From: Pseudomonadota bacterium
GTDB taxonomy: Bacteria > Pseudomonadota > Gammaproteobacteria > Burkholderiales > Ferrovaceae
Assembly (NCBI GenBank): GCA_021805445.1
Contig: JAJZFH010000056.1
Span: 45,885-109,884 of the forward strand
Length of the DNA stretch: 64,000 nt
Direction: 5' to 3'
The first letter of the stretch is position 1, and every line of letters begins with the position of its first letter. Below are positions 54,162-63,974 of the stretch, in pieces. The notes under the pieces are model-generated. The model was not told the DNA's origin, made no database searches, and saw nothing but the letters and a program-made list of their open reading frames with translations. Made by a program: the position numbers and the translations under genes.

Positions 54162-55433
54162 TTATTGGGAAAGTTCGCCAGTCTTCTCGATCCCTGCGTA
54201 GTACTCGCGCCAGATTTTCCAGTCCGCACGGACCTGTTGGGCACAGATGAGCGCCCACCGCAGCATGGAAGAATGCCAGTCTGTCCGTTGTCCAAAGCCG
54301 ATCAGTTCGTCCGGACCGGTCGCCCCTTGTCGCCCGCTGCCGCGCAGATGGGCCCAGGCCGTCACTTGACCACAGGTTTCCATGAGGTATTGCCAATCCT
54401 GGAGGGAGGTTTTTGGGAGCAAACAGACCCGGTCCTCGCTTGGCTGCAGTCCACGCAACAAATAGGGCTTGCCACTCATTTGAACCGCCCGTAGAAACGC
54501 CATGGAACAGGCTTGCAGGCGAAACTGGACGTTCACGACCCGCTCTGCCTCGCTTCCCCAGGCGGGTTGAGGGACATCACTGCTCAATGACAGAGCAGAG
54601 GGAAGCGCTTCTTTGAGGTCAAGCAGATAATTTCCATCCGGCGATCCTTTTCCCTCCACCAGCACGATGTAACGATCGACCCCCAGACTGCCTGTCCCGG
54701 CAATCCGCCGGGCTACGTCATGCACCGTAAACCAGGTCGGGTCATCAGACTCGCGCGCCAGATTCTCCATGAAATCGGTTACCTGGAGTCGTTGTTTCTC
54801 GGTCACCGGCAAGGCTTTCCCGATCGTCAGATTCAGGTGCCGGCGATGTCCTTTGAGGATCGTTCGGGAATCGAGATAATCCACCCGCTTACGCCCCTTC
54901 AACCCCTCCAGCAATGATCGCACCGGTCCGTTGGCCGTCTCCTTTTCCACCCAGCGCGCTTTTCCTGCGGCCAGAGCCGCACCATAGGCCCGTACGTAAA
55001 TGCCACAGAGGGTATCGCCCAAGGCGCTGTCCCCCGTCACTTCCCAACAACCCAGATGGACACTGGTCAAAAATCGCACAAGATCCCAGGTACACGGTGC
55101 AAGGGCAGCTTCATCGAAATCATTGATATCAAAATAGACCAGTCGGTTATCCCCCTTGTAACTGCCAAAATTTTCCAGGTGCAAGTCCCCGCAAGACCAG
55201 GTCAACGGAGCCGAGTCCTTCAAGGCATGGGCGGGCAAAATGGCATAGAACCAGTGGCAGGTCCCACGCAGAAAAACAAATGGGTTTTCCGCCATCTTTT
55301 GATATTTCAGGTTCAAACGTTCGGGATCGCGTCCCGCATTGAAGGTATTGATGGCCGTAATGCAATCCATGACTTTCACTTGGTCGGAAGAAGGGGATGG
55401 AGTATCATGCACCACTGCTCCAGCCTTTGCCAA
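54162..55433 (-). CDS. DUF2252 family protein
   Basis: A protein of about 423 residues of the DUF2252 family, whose function is not established; its fold resembles aminoglycoside-phosphotransferase-like kinases. Visible motifs are FVFLRGTCHWFYAIL, the catalytic-loop-like TWSCGDLHLENFGSYKGDNRLVYFDINDFDEA (about residues 85-115), VDRYIVLVEGKG and LLRGLQPSEDRVCL. The TTG at 55433 has AGGGAGG 8 bases upstream; a TTG at 55457 and an ATG at 55370 are alternatives. It is divergent from a TonB-dependent receptor gene and converges on rne. Confidence 0.82.
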   Translation of the reverse strand: MAKAGAVVHDTPSPSSDQVKVMDCITAINTFNAGRDPERLNLKYQKMAENPFVFLRGTCHWFYAILPAHALKDSAPLTWSCGDLHLENFGSYKGDNRLVYFDINDFDEAALAPCTWDLVRFLTSVHLGCWEVTGDSALGDTLCGIYVRAYGAALAAGKARWVEKETANGPVRSLLEGLKGRKRVDYLDSRTILKGHRRHLNLTIGKALPVTEKQRLQVTDFMENLARESDDPTWFTVHDVARRIAGTGSLGVDRYIVLVEGKGSPDGNYLLDLKEALPSALSLSSDVPQPAWGSEAERVVNVQFRLQACSMAFLRAVQMSGKPYLLRGLQPSEDRVCLLPKTSLQDWQYLMETCGQVTAWAHLRGSGRQGATGPDELIGFGQRTDWHSSMLRWALICAQQVRADWKIWREYYAGIEKTGELSQ

Positions 55434-55583
55434 GATATCTTCCTCCCTATGATCCAATCTCCGTCCCCATCCTGGGTCAGCACACAGTTTTTACGGGTCG
55501 TTCTGCGCTGGTTTCGGGCTCTGCAAGGTCGGTGTCTCCTGAATCCTCGTCCGCCATCGCCCCAATCAATGGTGGTGAGGATC

Positions 55584-57935
55584 ATGAAGCGCATCACTCG
55601 TGTCCTTTTTTTGGCTCAGGGACTTTTTGGTGCATTCATCTGCCAGGTTGCCCTCGCCAATCCTGGCAATGTCTTGCAGGGGCAAGTCGAAGATAGTTTG
55701 GGAAACCCTATTGCCCAAGTTCAAATCCAGGTTCAGGATGATTCGGGCAAACTACAGGCTACGCTGCACAGTGATGCCCAGGGTCAATTTCATCTCTCGC
55801 TTCCCTCTGGAACCTACAGTTTGCAAGCCCACCAGGATCCCTATCAGGATGCCATCGGCATCGTCACGATGAACGGCGCAGATCAGACGACCCGACTGAC
55901 CCTCGGGAGTACTCAGGCTCTGACCGTTCAGGTCAGTAGCGCGCAAAAGAGAAGTTCCCGTACCCAGGTCTCTACCCAGGATGCCAGCAGTATCACGCGC
56001 TTCGATGCCCAAACCATCCAGGACTTGCCGCAGGGAGAGAACACCCCCCTCAATCAGGTGCTCCTGCAAGCCCCAGGCGTCGTCAATGATTCCTTTGGCC
56101 AACTGCATATCCGGGGTGATCATGCCAACATCCAGTACCGTATCGACGGCATCCTGCTGCCCGAGGGCATGAACGGTTTCGGACAATTTTTCGATACCCG
56201 TTTCGCCCAACAGATCGATCTCATGACCGGTGCTTTACCTGCCCTTTATGGGGATCATACGGCGGGGGTCGTCTCCATCACCACAAAACAGCAGTACGAT
56301 GGAACAGGACAATTCGACTTGTATGGCGGGAGTTTCAACACACTCAACCCCAGTGTGGAATATGGTAATTCCATCGGCAATCTGTCCTACTTCTTCACTG
56401 GCTCGTACCTGAGTAATAGCCTGGGCATCCAACGTCCCAATCCTGGTTCGCCGATCCATGACAATACCCAGCAGTTTCGTGGTTTTGGCTATCTATCGTA
56501 CTTGCTCGACCCTACCACCAAAGTCAGTCTCATGCTGGGCGGATATGAGGGTTACTTCCAGATTCCCGCCAACCCGGGTCAAGTCCCTGACCCCAACCAA
56601 ATCGGAATTTTGCCTCAGATGGGTTTGAAGGGGTACAACTCTGCCACGGTCTCCGATCAGCAGAACGAATCCAACCAGTTTTCCATCCTGGCTCTCCAGG
56701 GTTCCCTCAACGATCAACTGGATTACCAAAGTTCGATTTTCAGTCGCACCACGAGCCTCCAGTACCTTTCCGACATTCCCGGAAACCTCGCCTTCAACGG
56801 AGTCGCCCCGGACATCCTGCGCAGTAGTCTCAGCAATGGGGTGCAAAGCGATGCCACCTGGCGTCTCACGCCCACGCATACCATGCGTTTCGGTTTCTAT
56901 GGCCAAACGGAGAACATCGTCAGCAACAATACCTCCACCCTGTTTCCGGTCAATGGAAACGGTATGGTAGCGGGACCTGCCTATGCCATCACGGACAACC
57001 ACACCTACAATGGCAACACCTTGTGGGCCTTATACACTCAGGATGAATGGAAGGCGAGCGAACGCCTGACGGTCAATTATGGGTTGCGTTTCGACCAGAT
57101 CAACGCTTTCGTCAATGAAAATCAATGGAGCCCTCGCGTCGGCATGGTCTATGCCTTGACCCCGCAAACGACCTGGCACATGGGATACTCACGCTATTTC
57201 ACCCCGCCTCCCAACGAACTGGTCAGTACCAGCACACTGGCACTGTTCCAAAATACCACCTTGGCAACCAGTGGCCAGAACAGCCCAGTCAAATCGCAGC
57301 GCACCGATTACTACGATGTCGGTCTTTTGCATCAACTCAACACCCAAACCAATGTAGGCGTGGACACTTATTACAGCCGAAGCACCAATCTGCTCGACGA
57401 AGGCCAGTTTGGCCCTGCCCTGATCATGACCCCCTTCAATTACAACGAGGGCCTCATCTATGGGATCGAATTCACGGCCAACTACAAGAACGAGAATTTT
57501 TCTTCCTATGCCAACCTGGCACGCACCATCAGTCAGGCCCGCGGCATCAGTTCCAGTCAGTACCTGTTTTCTCCGGCCGTATTGAGTTATGCTGCCAACA
57601 ATTGGGTTTATGTGGACCATCAACAGGCGCTCACCGCATCCAGTGGCTTGGCTTATAATTGGAACGGTACCCACCTGTCCGCTGATCTCATCTATCAGAG
57701 TGGACTGCGTAATGGTTTCGCCAATACGACCAGCCTGCCTGCCTATACGGTGGTCAATCTGGGGGTGCGTCGTACCATCGCTCTTGATTCCACCGGTCCC
57801 ATGGAATATCGTCTGGTCCTGCTCAATCTGTTCAACCAAACCTACCTGATCCGGGACGGTTCCGGGATTGGCGTAGGTGCCCCTCAATATGGCATGCCCA
57901 GAGGAATTTTTCTGGGCATCACCAAACCCTTGTAA
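55584..57935 (+). CDS. TonB-dependent outer-membrane receptor with carboxypeptidase-like N-terminal domain
   Basis: A receptor of about 783 residues. A signal peptide (MKRITRVLFLAQGLFGAFICQVALA) is followed by a CarboxypepD_reg-like beta domain (about 28-105), a TonB-box-like ALTVQVSSA near residue 112, a plug domain (ENTPLNQVLLQAPGVV, LHIRGDHANIQYRIDG, ALPALYGDHTAGVVSITTK) and a 22-strand-type barrel. A start at 55449, 45 codons upstream in the same open frame, is possible but would hide the signal peptide. The gene heads an operon with exbB, exbD and tonB. The substrate is unknown: no siderophore or cobalamin motif or riboswitch is visible. Confidence 0.88.
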   Translation: MKRITRVLFLAQGLFGAFICQVALANPGNVLQGQVEDSLGNPIAQVQIQVQDDSGKLQATLHSDAQGQFHLSLPSGTYSLQAHQDPYQDAIGIVTMNGADQTTRLTLGSTQALTVQVSSAQKRSSRTQVSTQDASSITRFDAQTIQDLPQGENTPLNQVLLQAPGVVNDSFGQLHIRGDHANIQYRIDGILLPEGMNGFGQFFDTRFAQQIDLMTGALPALYGDHTAGVVSITTKQQYDGTGQFDLYGGSFNTLNPSVEYGNSIGNLSYFFTGSYLSNSLGIQRPNPGSPIHDNTQQFRGFGYLSYLLDPTTKVSLMLGGYEGYFQIPANPGQVPDPNQIGILPQMGLKGYNSATVSDQQNESNQFSILALQGSLNDQLDYQSSIFSRTTSLQYLSDIPGNLAFNGVAPDILRSSLSNGVQSDATWRLTPTHTMRFGFYGQTENIVSNNTSTLFPVNGNGMVAGPAYAITDNHTYNGNTLWALYTQDEWKASERLTVNYGLRFDQINAFVNENQWSPRVGMVYALTPQTTWHMGYSRYFTPPPNELVSTSTLALFQNTTLATSGQNSPVKSQRTDYYDVGLLHQLNTQTNVGVDTYYSRSTNLLDEGQFGPALIMTPFNYNEGLIYGIEFTANYKNENFSSYANLARTISQARGISSSQYLFSPAVLSYAANNWVYVDHQQALTASSGLAYNWNGTHLSADLIYQSGLRNGFANTTSLPAYTVVNLGVRRTIALDSTGPMEYRLVLLNLFNQTYLIRDGSGIGVGAPQYGMPRGIFLGITKPL

Positions 57936-57949
57936 CGACCTGTGAGGCT

Positions 57950-58612
57950 ATGGATTTCATGCAAGAACTGATCGAAAGTTGGCATGCCCTTCAACTGGGG
58001 GGGCCGACACTGTATCCCCTGCTAGGCCTGGCGCTTATGGCGTTGGTCATTCTCATCGACCGCACATGGATATTTTTTCGCTTCATCCGTTTGCCCCGCT
58101 CCCTGGACCAACTGGTCAGCACCTACGGGTTCACCTGGGAAAGTCTGGATGAGGAAATTCATCGCTCAGGGGAAAGCAATTACTACAGTCGCTTTTGCCG
58201 CAATATCCTGGACCATCGTACACGCCCTCTCTGGTGGATCGAATCGCGCGCCCAGGATCAGGCCCAAATCCTGGAAAAAGGTATGGGAAGAGGGCTTTGG
58301 GTCCTGGAAACCATTGTCACGGCCGCGCCCCTACTGGGACTGCTGGGCACCATCACGGGCATGATGCATGCCTTCAATCTGATCGGAGGCAATGGCTTGG
58401 TCGATCCCAGTGGCGTGACAGGGGGCGTGGCACAAGCCTTGATTGCCACGGCTGTCGGGATATTCATTGCCCTGATCGCCTTGTTCGGATTCAATTATTT
58501 TTCTCGTCAGCAAACCCATGCCCTCGAGGAAATGGAACGACTGGGGACGCATCTTCTGGACAATCTCCGCCTGGGCTATGAATTCCCGGTCCCCGAACGG
58601 GAATCCCCATGA
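57950..58612 (+). CDS. exbB: MotA/TolQ/ExbB proton channel protein
   Basis: A 220-residue inner-membrane protein with three membrane segments (about 22-42, 125-150, 165-190). The ExbB/TolQ signature is WVLETIVTAAPLLGLLGTITGMMHAF, then GGVAQALIATAVGIFIALIALFGFNYF. It energises TonB with the proton gradient together with ExbD. It lies 14 bases after the receptor gene and overlaps exbD by 4 bases. ExbB rather than TolQ is chosen because exbD and tonB follow. Confidence 0.92.
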   Translation: MDFMQELIESWHALQLGGPTLYPLLGLALMALVILIDRTWIFFRFIRLPRSLDQLVSTYGFTWESLDEEIHRSGESNYYSRFCRNILDHRTRPLWWIESRAQDQAQILEKGMGRGLWVLETIVTAAPLLGLLGTITGMMHAFNLIGGNGLVDPSGVTGGVAQALIATAVGIFIALIALFGFNYFSRQQTHALEEMERLGTHLLDNLRLGYEFPVPERESP

Positions 58613-59016
58613 AACTCCGTCCTGCTCGCACCTACCGCCGGGGTCGCATCGAAATCATCCCCATGATCGATGTGATGTTCTTCCTGTTGGCCACTTTCAT
58701 GCTGGCTTCTCTGTCCATGCAAAATCTCCATTCACTGCCGGTCAATTTACCTCAGGGGCATGCGTCCCCCATTCAGGCCAAGCACCCCATCACCTTGACC
58801 ATTACGGCTCAAAGCCAAATTCTGGTCGACAAAACCCCCGTCACCCTGGACACCTTGGGTAGCGTGCTGAAACAACAAATGGGGAAATCAGACCAAACCG
58901 ATCTCATCGTGGCCGCCGACAGCCAGGCACCCAATGGCATCACCGTCCAGGCCATGTTGCGCGCCCGTGGGGTTGGCGTACAGCATTTTCTGATCGCCGT
59001 GAAACATGCAGACTGA
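58609..59016 (+). CDS. exbD: ExbD/TolR biopolymer transport protein
   Basis: A 135-residue protein with a short cytoplasmic start, one membrane helix (about 17-35) bearing the essential Asp in IIPMIDVMFFLLATFML, and a periplasmic domain. It starts inside exbB (ATGA) and overlaps tonB by 11 bases. Works with ExbB to drive TonB. Confidence 0.92.
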   Translation: MKLRPARTYRRGRIEIIPMIDVMFFLLATFMLASLSMQNLHSLPVNLPQGHASPIQAKHPITLTITAQSQILVDKTPVTLDTLGSVLKQQMGKSDQTDLIVAADSQAPNGITVQAMLRARGVGVQHFLIAVKHAD

Positions 59017-59731
59017 GCCTCCGGCCCTACTGACCCTGAACGATACCTTCTGGCCACGGTTGCCGGTCACCCTTCCCCTTGCCGTTATCCTCTGTCTTCT
59101 TGGCCTGCAACTGCTCACCCAGTGGCTGGTTCCCCCAACCAGAAAAATCCCACCTCCGCCTCCCGTCGATGCGCAGATCATCGAACTGCCCGCCGCCCAT
59201 GAAGCTCATGCCGGCCCCCCCCCAGCGGTCAAATCAATCCCCGTCGTACCTCATACCCTGAGTATGCCCGCACCCAGCCCTCCTCCCCTTCCTCACTCGG
59301 AAACTCCCACCCCCCCTGCCCCAGCTCCGTCCGCACCGGTCGCACCGTCCGTCCCGACTACCGCGCCCGCCTCGACCCTCACGCCACCTGGCGTATCTCC
59401 TCCACTCCCACCCCCCCCATCCGATGCGCCGCCCGCTGGCCCTCATGGACAAGGGGCCAGCGAAGTGCGGGCAGCCCGTGCATTGGTCCATCCTCTGCCG
59501 GTCATTCCTGACGAGTTGCGCGCTTCAGCCCTGAAAGAGGTGGCCTTGGTACGTTTTCATATCAGCAAGGACGGCACCGTCACCGTAGAATTGCTGCATC
59601 CCACCCAAACCCCCCGGCTCAATCGCCTGCTTCTGGAAACATTGCAACAATGGCGATTTTTTCCTGCGATCAAGGACGGCCATCCGGTCGATTCGGTTCA
59701 GGACCTGAGCCTACAAATATCCGTGCAGTGA
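59006..59731 (+). CDS. tonB: TonB energy-transducing protein
   Basis: A 241-residue protein with an N-terminal membrane anchor (about 21-42), a very Pro-rich periplasmic spacer (about 48-150) and a TonB C-terminal domain (VALVRFHISKDGTVTVELLHPTQTPRLNRLLLETLQQWRFFPA). It links the ExbB-ExbD motor to outer-membrane receptors, here probably the receptor encoded at the start of the operon. No inverted repeat with a T-run follows its stop. Confidence 0.93.
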   Translation: MQTEPPALLTLNDTFWPRLPVTLPLAVILCLLGLQLLTQWLVPPTRKIPPPPPVDAQIIELPAAHEAHAGPPPAVKSIPVVPHTLSMPAPSPPPLPHSETPTPPAPAPSAPVAPSVPTTAPASTLTPPGVSPPLPPPPSDAPPAGPHGQGASEVRAARALVHPLPVIPDELRASALKEVALVRFHISKDGTVTVELLHPTQTPRLNRLLLETLQQWRFFPAIKDGHPVDSVQDLSLQISVQ

Positions 59732-59816
59732 CTATTTCAGCCCGGTCAACTTTTTTACCCGTCTTTCCTCTTCATCCCCTCTCCCAATATCAATTTCTTT
59801 CAGTTATCATGGGGTC

Positions 59817-60947
59817 ATGCGCCTTTATACCTCATTCGTTTTTGAACCATCGACCCAGATCAGCGCACTGCAAAGGCACGTTGACCTGTTTGAGCAAACC
59901 CCTGAAGTGGCGGCCCTCCTGGTCCTGGCGTGCGATGCCAACGGCTATACCCCGACCAATCTGAATCCCCTTCTGCACGCCTGCACCAAACCCATTCTGG
60001 GGGGGATCTTTCCGCAAGTATTGCATGAAGGCAGAGTTTGGTCTGAAGGCGTGGTGGTGGTCGGTTTATCCCGTTCTCCCGTTTTTGTCACCCTGAAAAA
60101 TCTTTCCCAACATTCCGGTTTCGAAGAAACTCTCGACCATTCCTTCAACCTGTCTACCTCGCCTACCCCTCACACCCTGCTGGCGTTCGTTGATGGATTC
60201 GCCGCGCATATTTCCAGTTTGATCGAAGGGCTGTTCAATACCTTTGGGCTGGAACTCAATTATCTGGGCGGGGGCTGCGGATCGCTGTCCCTCCACCCCA
60301 AGCCCTGCATCATTACCCCCACCGGACTGCTCCAGGATAGCGCCTTGTTGGTTTTTCTGGACCACCCCAGCGGCATCGGCGTTGCCCATGGCTGGGACTC
60401 CATTTCCAAGCCTTTCAAGGTCACTTCTGCCCAGGGAAATACCATTCATTCCCTGGATTGGCGCCCCGCCTTCGAGGTGTATCAGGAAATTCTGAAAATA
60501 CATGGGGAGCAACACATCACCCCGGACAACTTTTTTTCCATCGCCAAAGCCTATCCCTTTGGAATTACCCGCCTCGATGCGGAAATGGTGGTCCGCGACC
60601 CTCTGACGACCCGGGACCAGCACATCGTCTGTGCCGGTGAAATACCTACGGGCGCTTTTGTGCGCGTGTTGCACGGTAACCGGCACACTCTGCTCCAGGC
60701 AGCCCAACGAGCTCAAGCCATGGCTCACAAGGCCTGGTCTGAAAGTCAGTCGCGTCCCCATGAACTTCAATTCGTGGTGGATTGCGTTTCGCGCGCACTT
60801 TTTCTCGGACAGGATTTCTGCCAGGAACTGGCGGCCATCCACACCTCCGGTCCGATGCTGGGGGCCCTGACCATCGGTGAAATTGCAAACAGCGGTCAAG
60901 ACTATCTGGAGTTCTACAACAAAACAGCCGTGGTAGGTTTTTTCTGA
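59817..60947 (+). CDS. FIST-domain sensory protein
   Basis: A 376-residue cytoplasmic protein with FIST_N (about 20-215) and FIST_C (about 220-365) domains. Typical stretches are [86 protein letters not shown] and [34 protein letters not shown] proteins are thought to sense small ligands, perhaps amino acids, for signalling proteins. Its stop overlaps the start of the hybrid kinase (TGATG), so it probably supplies the kinase's signal. The 85 bases upstream show no strong promoter. Confidence 0.9.
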   Translation: MRLYTSFVFEPSTQISALQRHVDLFEQTPEVAALLVLACDANGYTPTNLNPLLHACTKPILGGIFPQVLHEGRVWSEGVVVVGLSRSPVFVTLKNLSQHSGFEETLDHSFNLSTSPTPHTLLAFVDGFAAHISSLIEGLFNTFGLELNYLGGGCGSLSLHPKPCIITPTGLLQDSALLVFLDHPSGIGVAHGWDSISKPFKVTSAQGNTIHSLDWRPAFEVYQEILKIHGEQHITPDNFFSIAKAYPFGITRLDAEMVVRDPLTTRDQHIVCAGEIPTGAFVRVLHGNRHTLLQAAQRAQAMAHKAWSESQSRPHELQFVVDCVSRALFLGQDFCQELAAIHTSGPMLGALTIGEIANSGQDYLEFYNKTAVVGFF

Positions 60948-62968
60948 TGAAGGATATTGAGTCTTGGCGTCTGGTCCAGCAGGAAGTTCTGCAGGAAATT
61001 GCCATGTCCATTGGAACCAGTTTGAATCTGGAACAAATGCTCAAGTCCACACTCCCGGTCTTCATGCGTCGTTTGGGCTGTACCTTGGCCTCTGTCGTCA
61101 CGCGCCGTGGGGAAGAGGATCCCATCCAACTCATGACGCTGCCCCGCAATACCCGTCACGAACTACAGTTGGAATTCCTGTATCGGCTACTGAGCCAGTA
61201 CGATCAACGGGGCCCTGAGACGCAGTCGATCTTTCACACCGCGTTGGACAAATTCCACTGTTATCTCTGGCCGCTTCCTGAAATCGGTTTTCTGTTACTG
61301 GCACGCAGCACTCCCCTGCCTCTCGACCTGGTTCAGGAAATCGGCCCCCTGGCAGGCAAACTGGGGGTGGCCATACAAGCCTGCCAACAACATGCCCAAT
61401 TGAATACCACCCGCCAGGCCTTGGCAGATAACGAGCGGCGCTGGAAACTGGCACTGGAGGGTGCAGGACATGGAGCCTGGGACTGGGATCCTCTCACCAA
61501 CACCGTATTCATGTCCTCCTCCTGGAAGTCCCTGTTGGGTTTCAAGGAGGAAGAAATAGGGAATCGTTTCGAAGACTGGTCCAGCCGCATTCATCCCGAT
61601 GACCTGCCCGCCTCCATGGAACGTCTGGAACATCATCTGGCAGGAAAACTTCCGGTCTATCGCAGTTTGCACCGCATGCGGCATCGTCAGGGGCACTATG
61701 TGTGGATGCTCGACCAAGGGATGGTTTTTGGACGCGATATTCAGGGAAATCCTCTGCGGGTCGTTGGCACCATCACCGATATGACGGAGCGCAAGAAACT
61801 CGAAGAGGAATTGGTCAAGGCTTATGAGATTGCCGAACGAGCCAACCGTTTGAAAAGCGAATTTCTGGCCAGCATGAGTCATGAAATCCGGACTCCCATG
61901 AATGGCATCATGGGCATGACCGACCTGATACTGGATACCCGACTAACCCCCGAACAACGCGAATATCTCAACCTCGTCAAGTTCTCGGCCCGACAATTGC
62001 TCACCCTCATCGATGACATTCTGGACCATTCCAAGATCGAAGCCGGAAAACTTACCCTGTCACAAGAGTTTTTTGATCTGCGTCATGTATTGGAAAACAC
62101 CTTGCGTCCACTTCAAATTCATTCTGAAGACAAGGGGTTGAATTTCTTTCTTGAGGTTGAACATGATTTACCGCTTCTGATCAGCTCAGATCCCGACCGA
62201 CTCTGCCAGATTCTTGTCAATCTGGTGGGCAATGCCATCAAGTTCACTGCCCATGGCCATGTAAAGGTGCGGGTTGACCCGGAGGTTTCCCTACCGAATG
62301 CACTGCATTTCTGTGTCTCCGATAGTGGCATCGGTATTCCAAAAAATCAGCAGGAACAGATCTTTTGTGCTTTCACCCAAGGGGACGGAAGTATCACCCG
62401 ACAGTTTGGGGGAACCGGATTGGGATTGACCATTTCTTCAAGTTTGATCAAACTGTTGGGCGGTTCTATTTATGTTGAGAGCGAACCTGGAAAAGGCGCA
62501 GCATTTCACTTTATTTTGCCCTATCAACCCAAGGACACCACCGTTCCCCTCCTGCTCCCACAACCGCCCTCCCAGGTCTTTCCCTCGCTGAATTGCGCGC
62601 GGGTGCTGATTGCCGAGGATAATCCCACCAATCGCCTTCTGGCCCAAAAAATTCTGGAGAAGGAAGGCTGCCAGGTCATTCTGGCAGAAAATGGAGAAGA
62701 GGCCCTCCTGCAATGGGAATCCAATCCCATCGACCTGATCCTGATGGATGGAATGATGCCCGTCATGGACGGGATCACGGCAACTCTTCAGATCAGGGCC
62801 AAGGAAAAACTCAAGGGATCCGCTCCCATTCCTATCATCGCCCTCACCGCCAATGCCATGGTAGAAGATCGACAACGCTATCTTGATGCGGGCATGAACG
62901 ACTATCTGTCCAAACCCTTCAAACCGGATGAACTACGCAAGATCCTGGGAAACTGGCTGAAGCATTGA
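60947..62968 (+). CDS. Hybrid sensor histidine kinase (GAF-like, PAS, HisKA, HATPase, receiver)
   Basis: A 673-residue cytoplasmic hybrid kinase without membrane segments. A GAF-like region (about 10-155) is followed by PAS/PAC (about 165-285), HisKA with the phospho-His312 in [15 protein letters not shown], and HATPase boxes ([28 protein letters not shown]; about 415-530). A receiver domain (550-673) has Asp601 in [13 protein letters not shown] and the switch Lys in DYLSKPF. It is coupled to the FIST gene by a start/stop overlap. No Hpt protein or DNA-binding regulator is adjacent, so the output is unknown. Confidence 0.93.
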   Translation: MKDIESWRLVQQEVLQEIAMSIGTSLNLEQMLKSTLPVFMRRLGCTLASVVTRRGEEDPIQLMTLPRNTRHELQLEFLYRLLSQYDQRGPETQSIFHTALDKFHCYLWPLPEIGFLLLARSTPLPLDLVQEIGPLAGKLGVAIQACQQHAQLNTTRQALADNERRWKLALEGAGHGAWDWDPLTNTVFMSSSWKSLLGFKEEEIGNRFEDWSSRIHPDDLPASMERLEHHLAGKLPVYRSLHRMRHRQGHYVWMLDQGMVFGRDIQGNPLRVVGTITDMTERKKLEEELVKAYEIAERANRLKSEFLASMSHEIRTPMNGIMGMTDLILDTRLTPEQREYLNLVKFSARQLLTLIDDILDHSKIEAGKLTLSQEFFDLRHVLENTLRPLQIHSEDKGLNFFLEVEHDLPLLISSDPDRLCQILVNLVGNAIKFTAHGHVKVRVDPEVSLPNALHFCVSDSGIGIPKNQQEQIFCAFTQGDGSITRQFGGTGLGLTISSSLIKLLGGSIYVESEPGKGAAFHFILPYQPKDTTVPLLLPQPPSQVFPSLNCARVLIAEDNPTNRLLAQKILEKEGCQVILAENGEEALLQWESNPIDLILMDGMMPVMDGITATLQIRAKEKLKGSAPIPIIALTANAMVEDRQRYLDAGMNDYLSKPFKPDELRKILGNWLKH

Positions 62969-63011
62969 CCCCTTTCCACTGTAAAATCGGTTAAAATCCG
63001 CAGGAGAGTTG

Positions 63012-63096
63012 GCCCAGGTGGCGAAATTGGTAGACGCAGCAGGTTTAGGTCCTGCCGCCGCAAGGTGTGGAGGTTCGAGTCCTCTCCTGGGCACCA
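63012..63096 (+). tRNA. tRNA-Leu, anticodon UAG
   Basis: An 85-base class II tRNA with encoded CCA. The acceptor stem pairs GCCCAGG with CCTGGGC, the anticodon stem GCAGG with CCTGC, and the loop TTTAGGT holds TAG at 63046-63048. The long variable arm (CGCCGCAAGGTGT region) and the T-loop GGTTCGAGTCC fit tRNA-Leu, reading CUA and probably other CUN codons. A TAAAAT at 62992-62997 is a likely -10 box, with a poor -35. Confidence 0.96.
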
Positions 63097-63160
63097 CGGT
63101 ATTTTCTGATTTTTTCTCACCAAAAGGAAAATATCCTTCGTTTGCTCTGACCATCCCCAC

Positions 63161-63196
63161 AAAAAACGGCGGATGCCGTGTTTCAGGATCATCCGC
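63161..63196 (-). terminator. Rho-independent terminator of the PEP-CTERM gene
   Basis: On the minus strand GCGGATG (63196-63190) pairs with CATCCGC (63175-63169) across a 14-base loop, then CG and six T (63166-63161). It lies 86 bases after the PEP-CTERM stop. The remaining bases of the gap 63097-63281 show nothing else I can support. Confidence 0.6.
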
Positions 63197-63281
63197 ATCA
63201 ACGGGTAGTTGTGTCTTGCGTCCATGCACGCGGCGTTGTGTCGCCCATTTTTTGGGAGACGTGAAGTTTTAACATGGTTTT

Positions 63282-63974
63282 TTAATGCGCCTCGGAAGTC
63301 GTTCCCTTACACCCGAAAATCGACACCAAACTCAGGAGACCCACCCCGATGAGTAATAAGGGAGCGGGTTCAGGTACGGGACTGGGTCCTGGAATGGGGG
63401 GGTCAACGAAGGTGGTGCCCCCCCCGGAAACGGTCAACTGATAAGGAGCCATAACTGGCGCAAAATTGCTGAGGAAACCGAATGCTGGATTACTGCTCAG
63501 GGAAACGGAAGATCCGGAAAAAGAGACCACGGTATCGATGACATTGCTGGAGGCATTGAAAATTGTTTTCCCGTTGGATGCCGTTCCTCCGGTGTAGGAC
63601 CAGTCCCAACCTGGCTGACCTTTCGTCAGTATGGTTGACGACCAACTACTCCCCGACGGCCCTGTGAACGTACTGGCATCCGATGCATTGAATAATGGAA
63701 TCTCGAGGTTTGTCAGAGTGCCCGATCCAGCCAATGTAAAATTATACAAAAATACAGGGGACAATGCATCACCATAGTAGTAGTTACTAACTTGATACGT
63801 AAGGGAGTCTGCCGTCCCGAAACCAACTGTCCCACCACACATAGGGGCACCGTTGCAAGACACGACGCTGGCACTGGCGCTGGCATTGAAACTGGTCGTC
63901 ATAAGCACCACCCCGCAAAAAACCGCCGCCGCATGGGCTTTGAAACGCAGTTGACCCAACCATTCCTTGTGCAT
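63282..63974 (-). CDS. PEP-CTERM sorting-signal protein
   Basis: A 230-residue exported protein with a signal peptide (cleavage near ASA, about residue 34), a Ser/Thr/Gly-rich beta-type body and a C-terminal PEP-CTERM signal: PVPEPAPLLLIGVGLLSLVSIFG, a Pro-Glu-Pro followed by a membrane helix. Exosortase recognises this signal and anchors or releases the protein at the surface. The tail after the helix is unusual: a Cys and then KGTTSEAH rather than a short Arg-rich end. Two Cys near residues 40-47 (VVSCNGAPMCGG) may form a disulfide. The start has AAGGGG 8 bases upstream. No exosortase gene is in the window. Confidence 0.88.
   Translation of the reverse strand: MHKEWLGQLRFKAHAAAVFCGVVLMTTSFNASASASVVSCNGAPMCGGTVGFGTADSLTYQVSNYYYGDALSPVFLYNFTLAGSGTLTNLEIPLFNASDASTFTGPSGSSWSSTILTKGQPGWDWSYTGGTASNGKTIFNASSNVIDTVVSFSGSSVSLSSNPAFGFLSNFAPVMAPYQLTVSGGGTTFVDPPIPGPSPVPEPAPLLLIGVGLLSLVSIFGCKGTTSEAH

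Noticed and set aside
55056..55583. Long in-frame 5' extension of the TonB receptor gene, up to 176 codons
   Set aside because: It lies mainly over the divergent DUF2252 gene, has no signal peptide at its start, and the signal peptide at 55584 would be buried.
62965..62997. TTGACC with TAAAAT as the tRNA-Leu promoter
   Set aside because: The spacings are 11 or 21 bases, outside the useful range; only the TAAAAT at 62992 is well placed.
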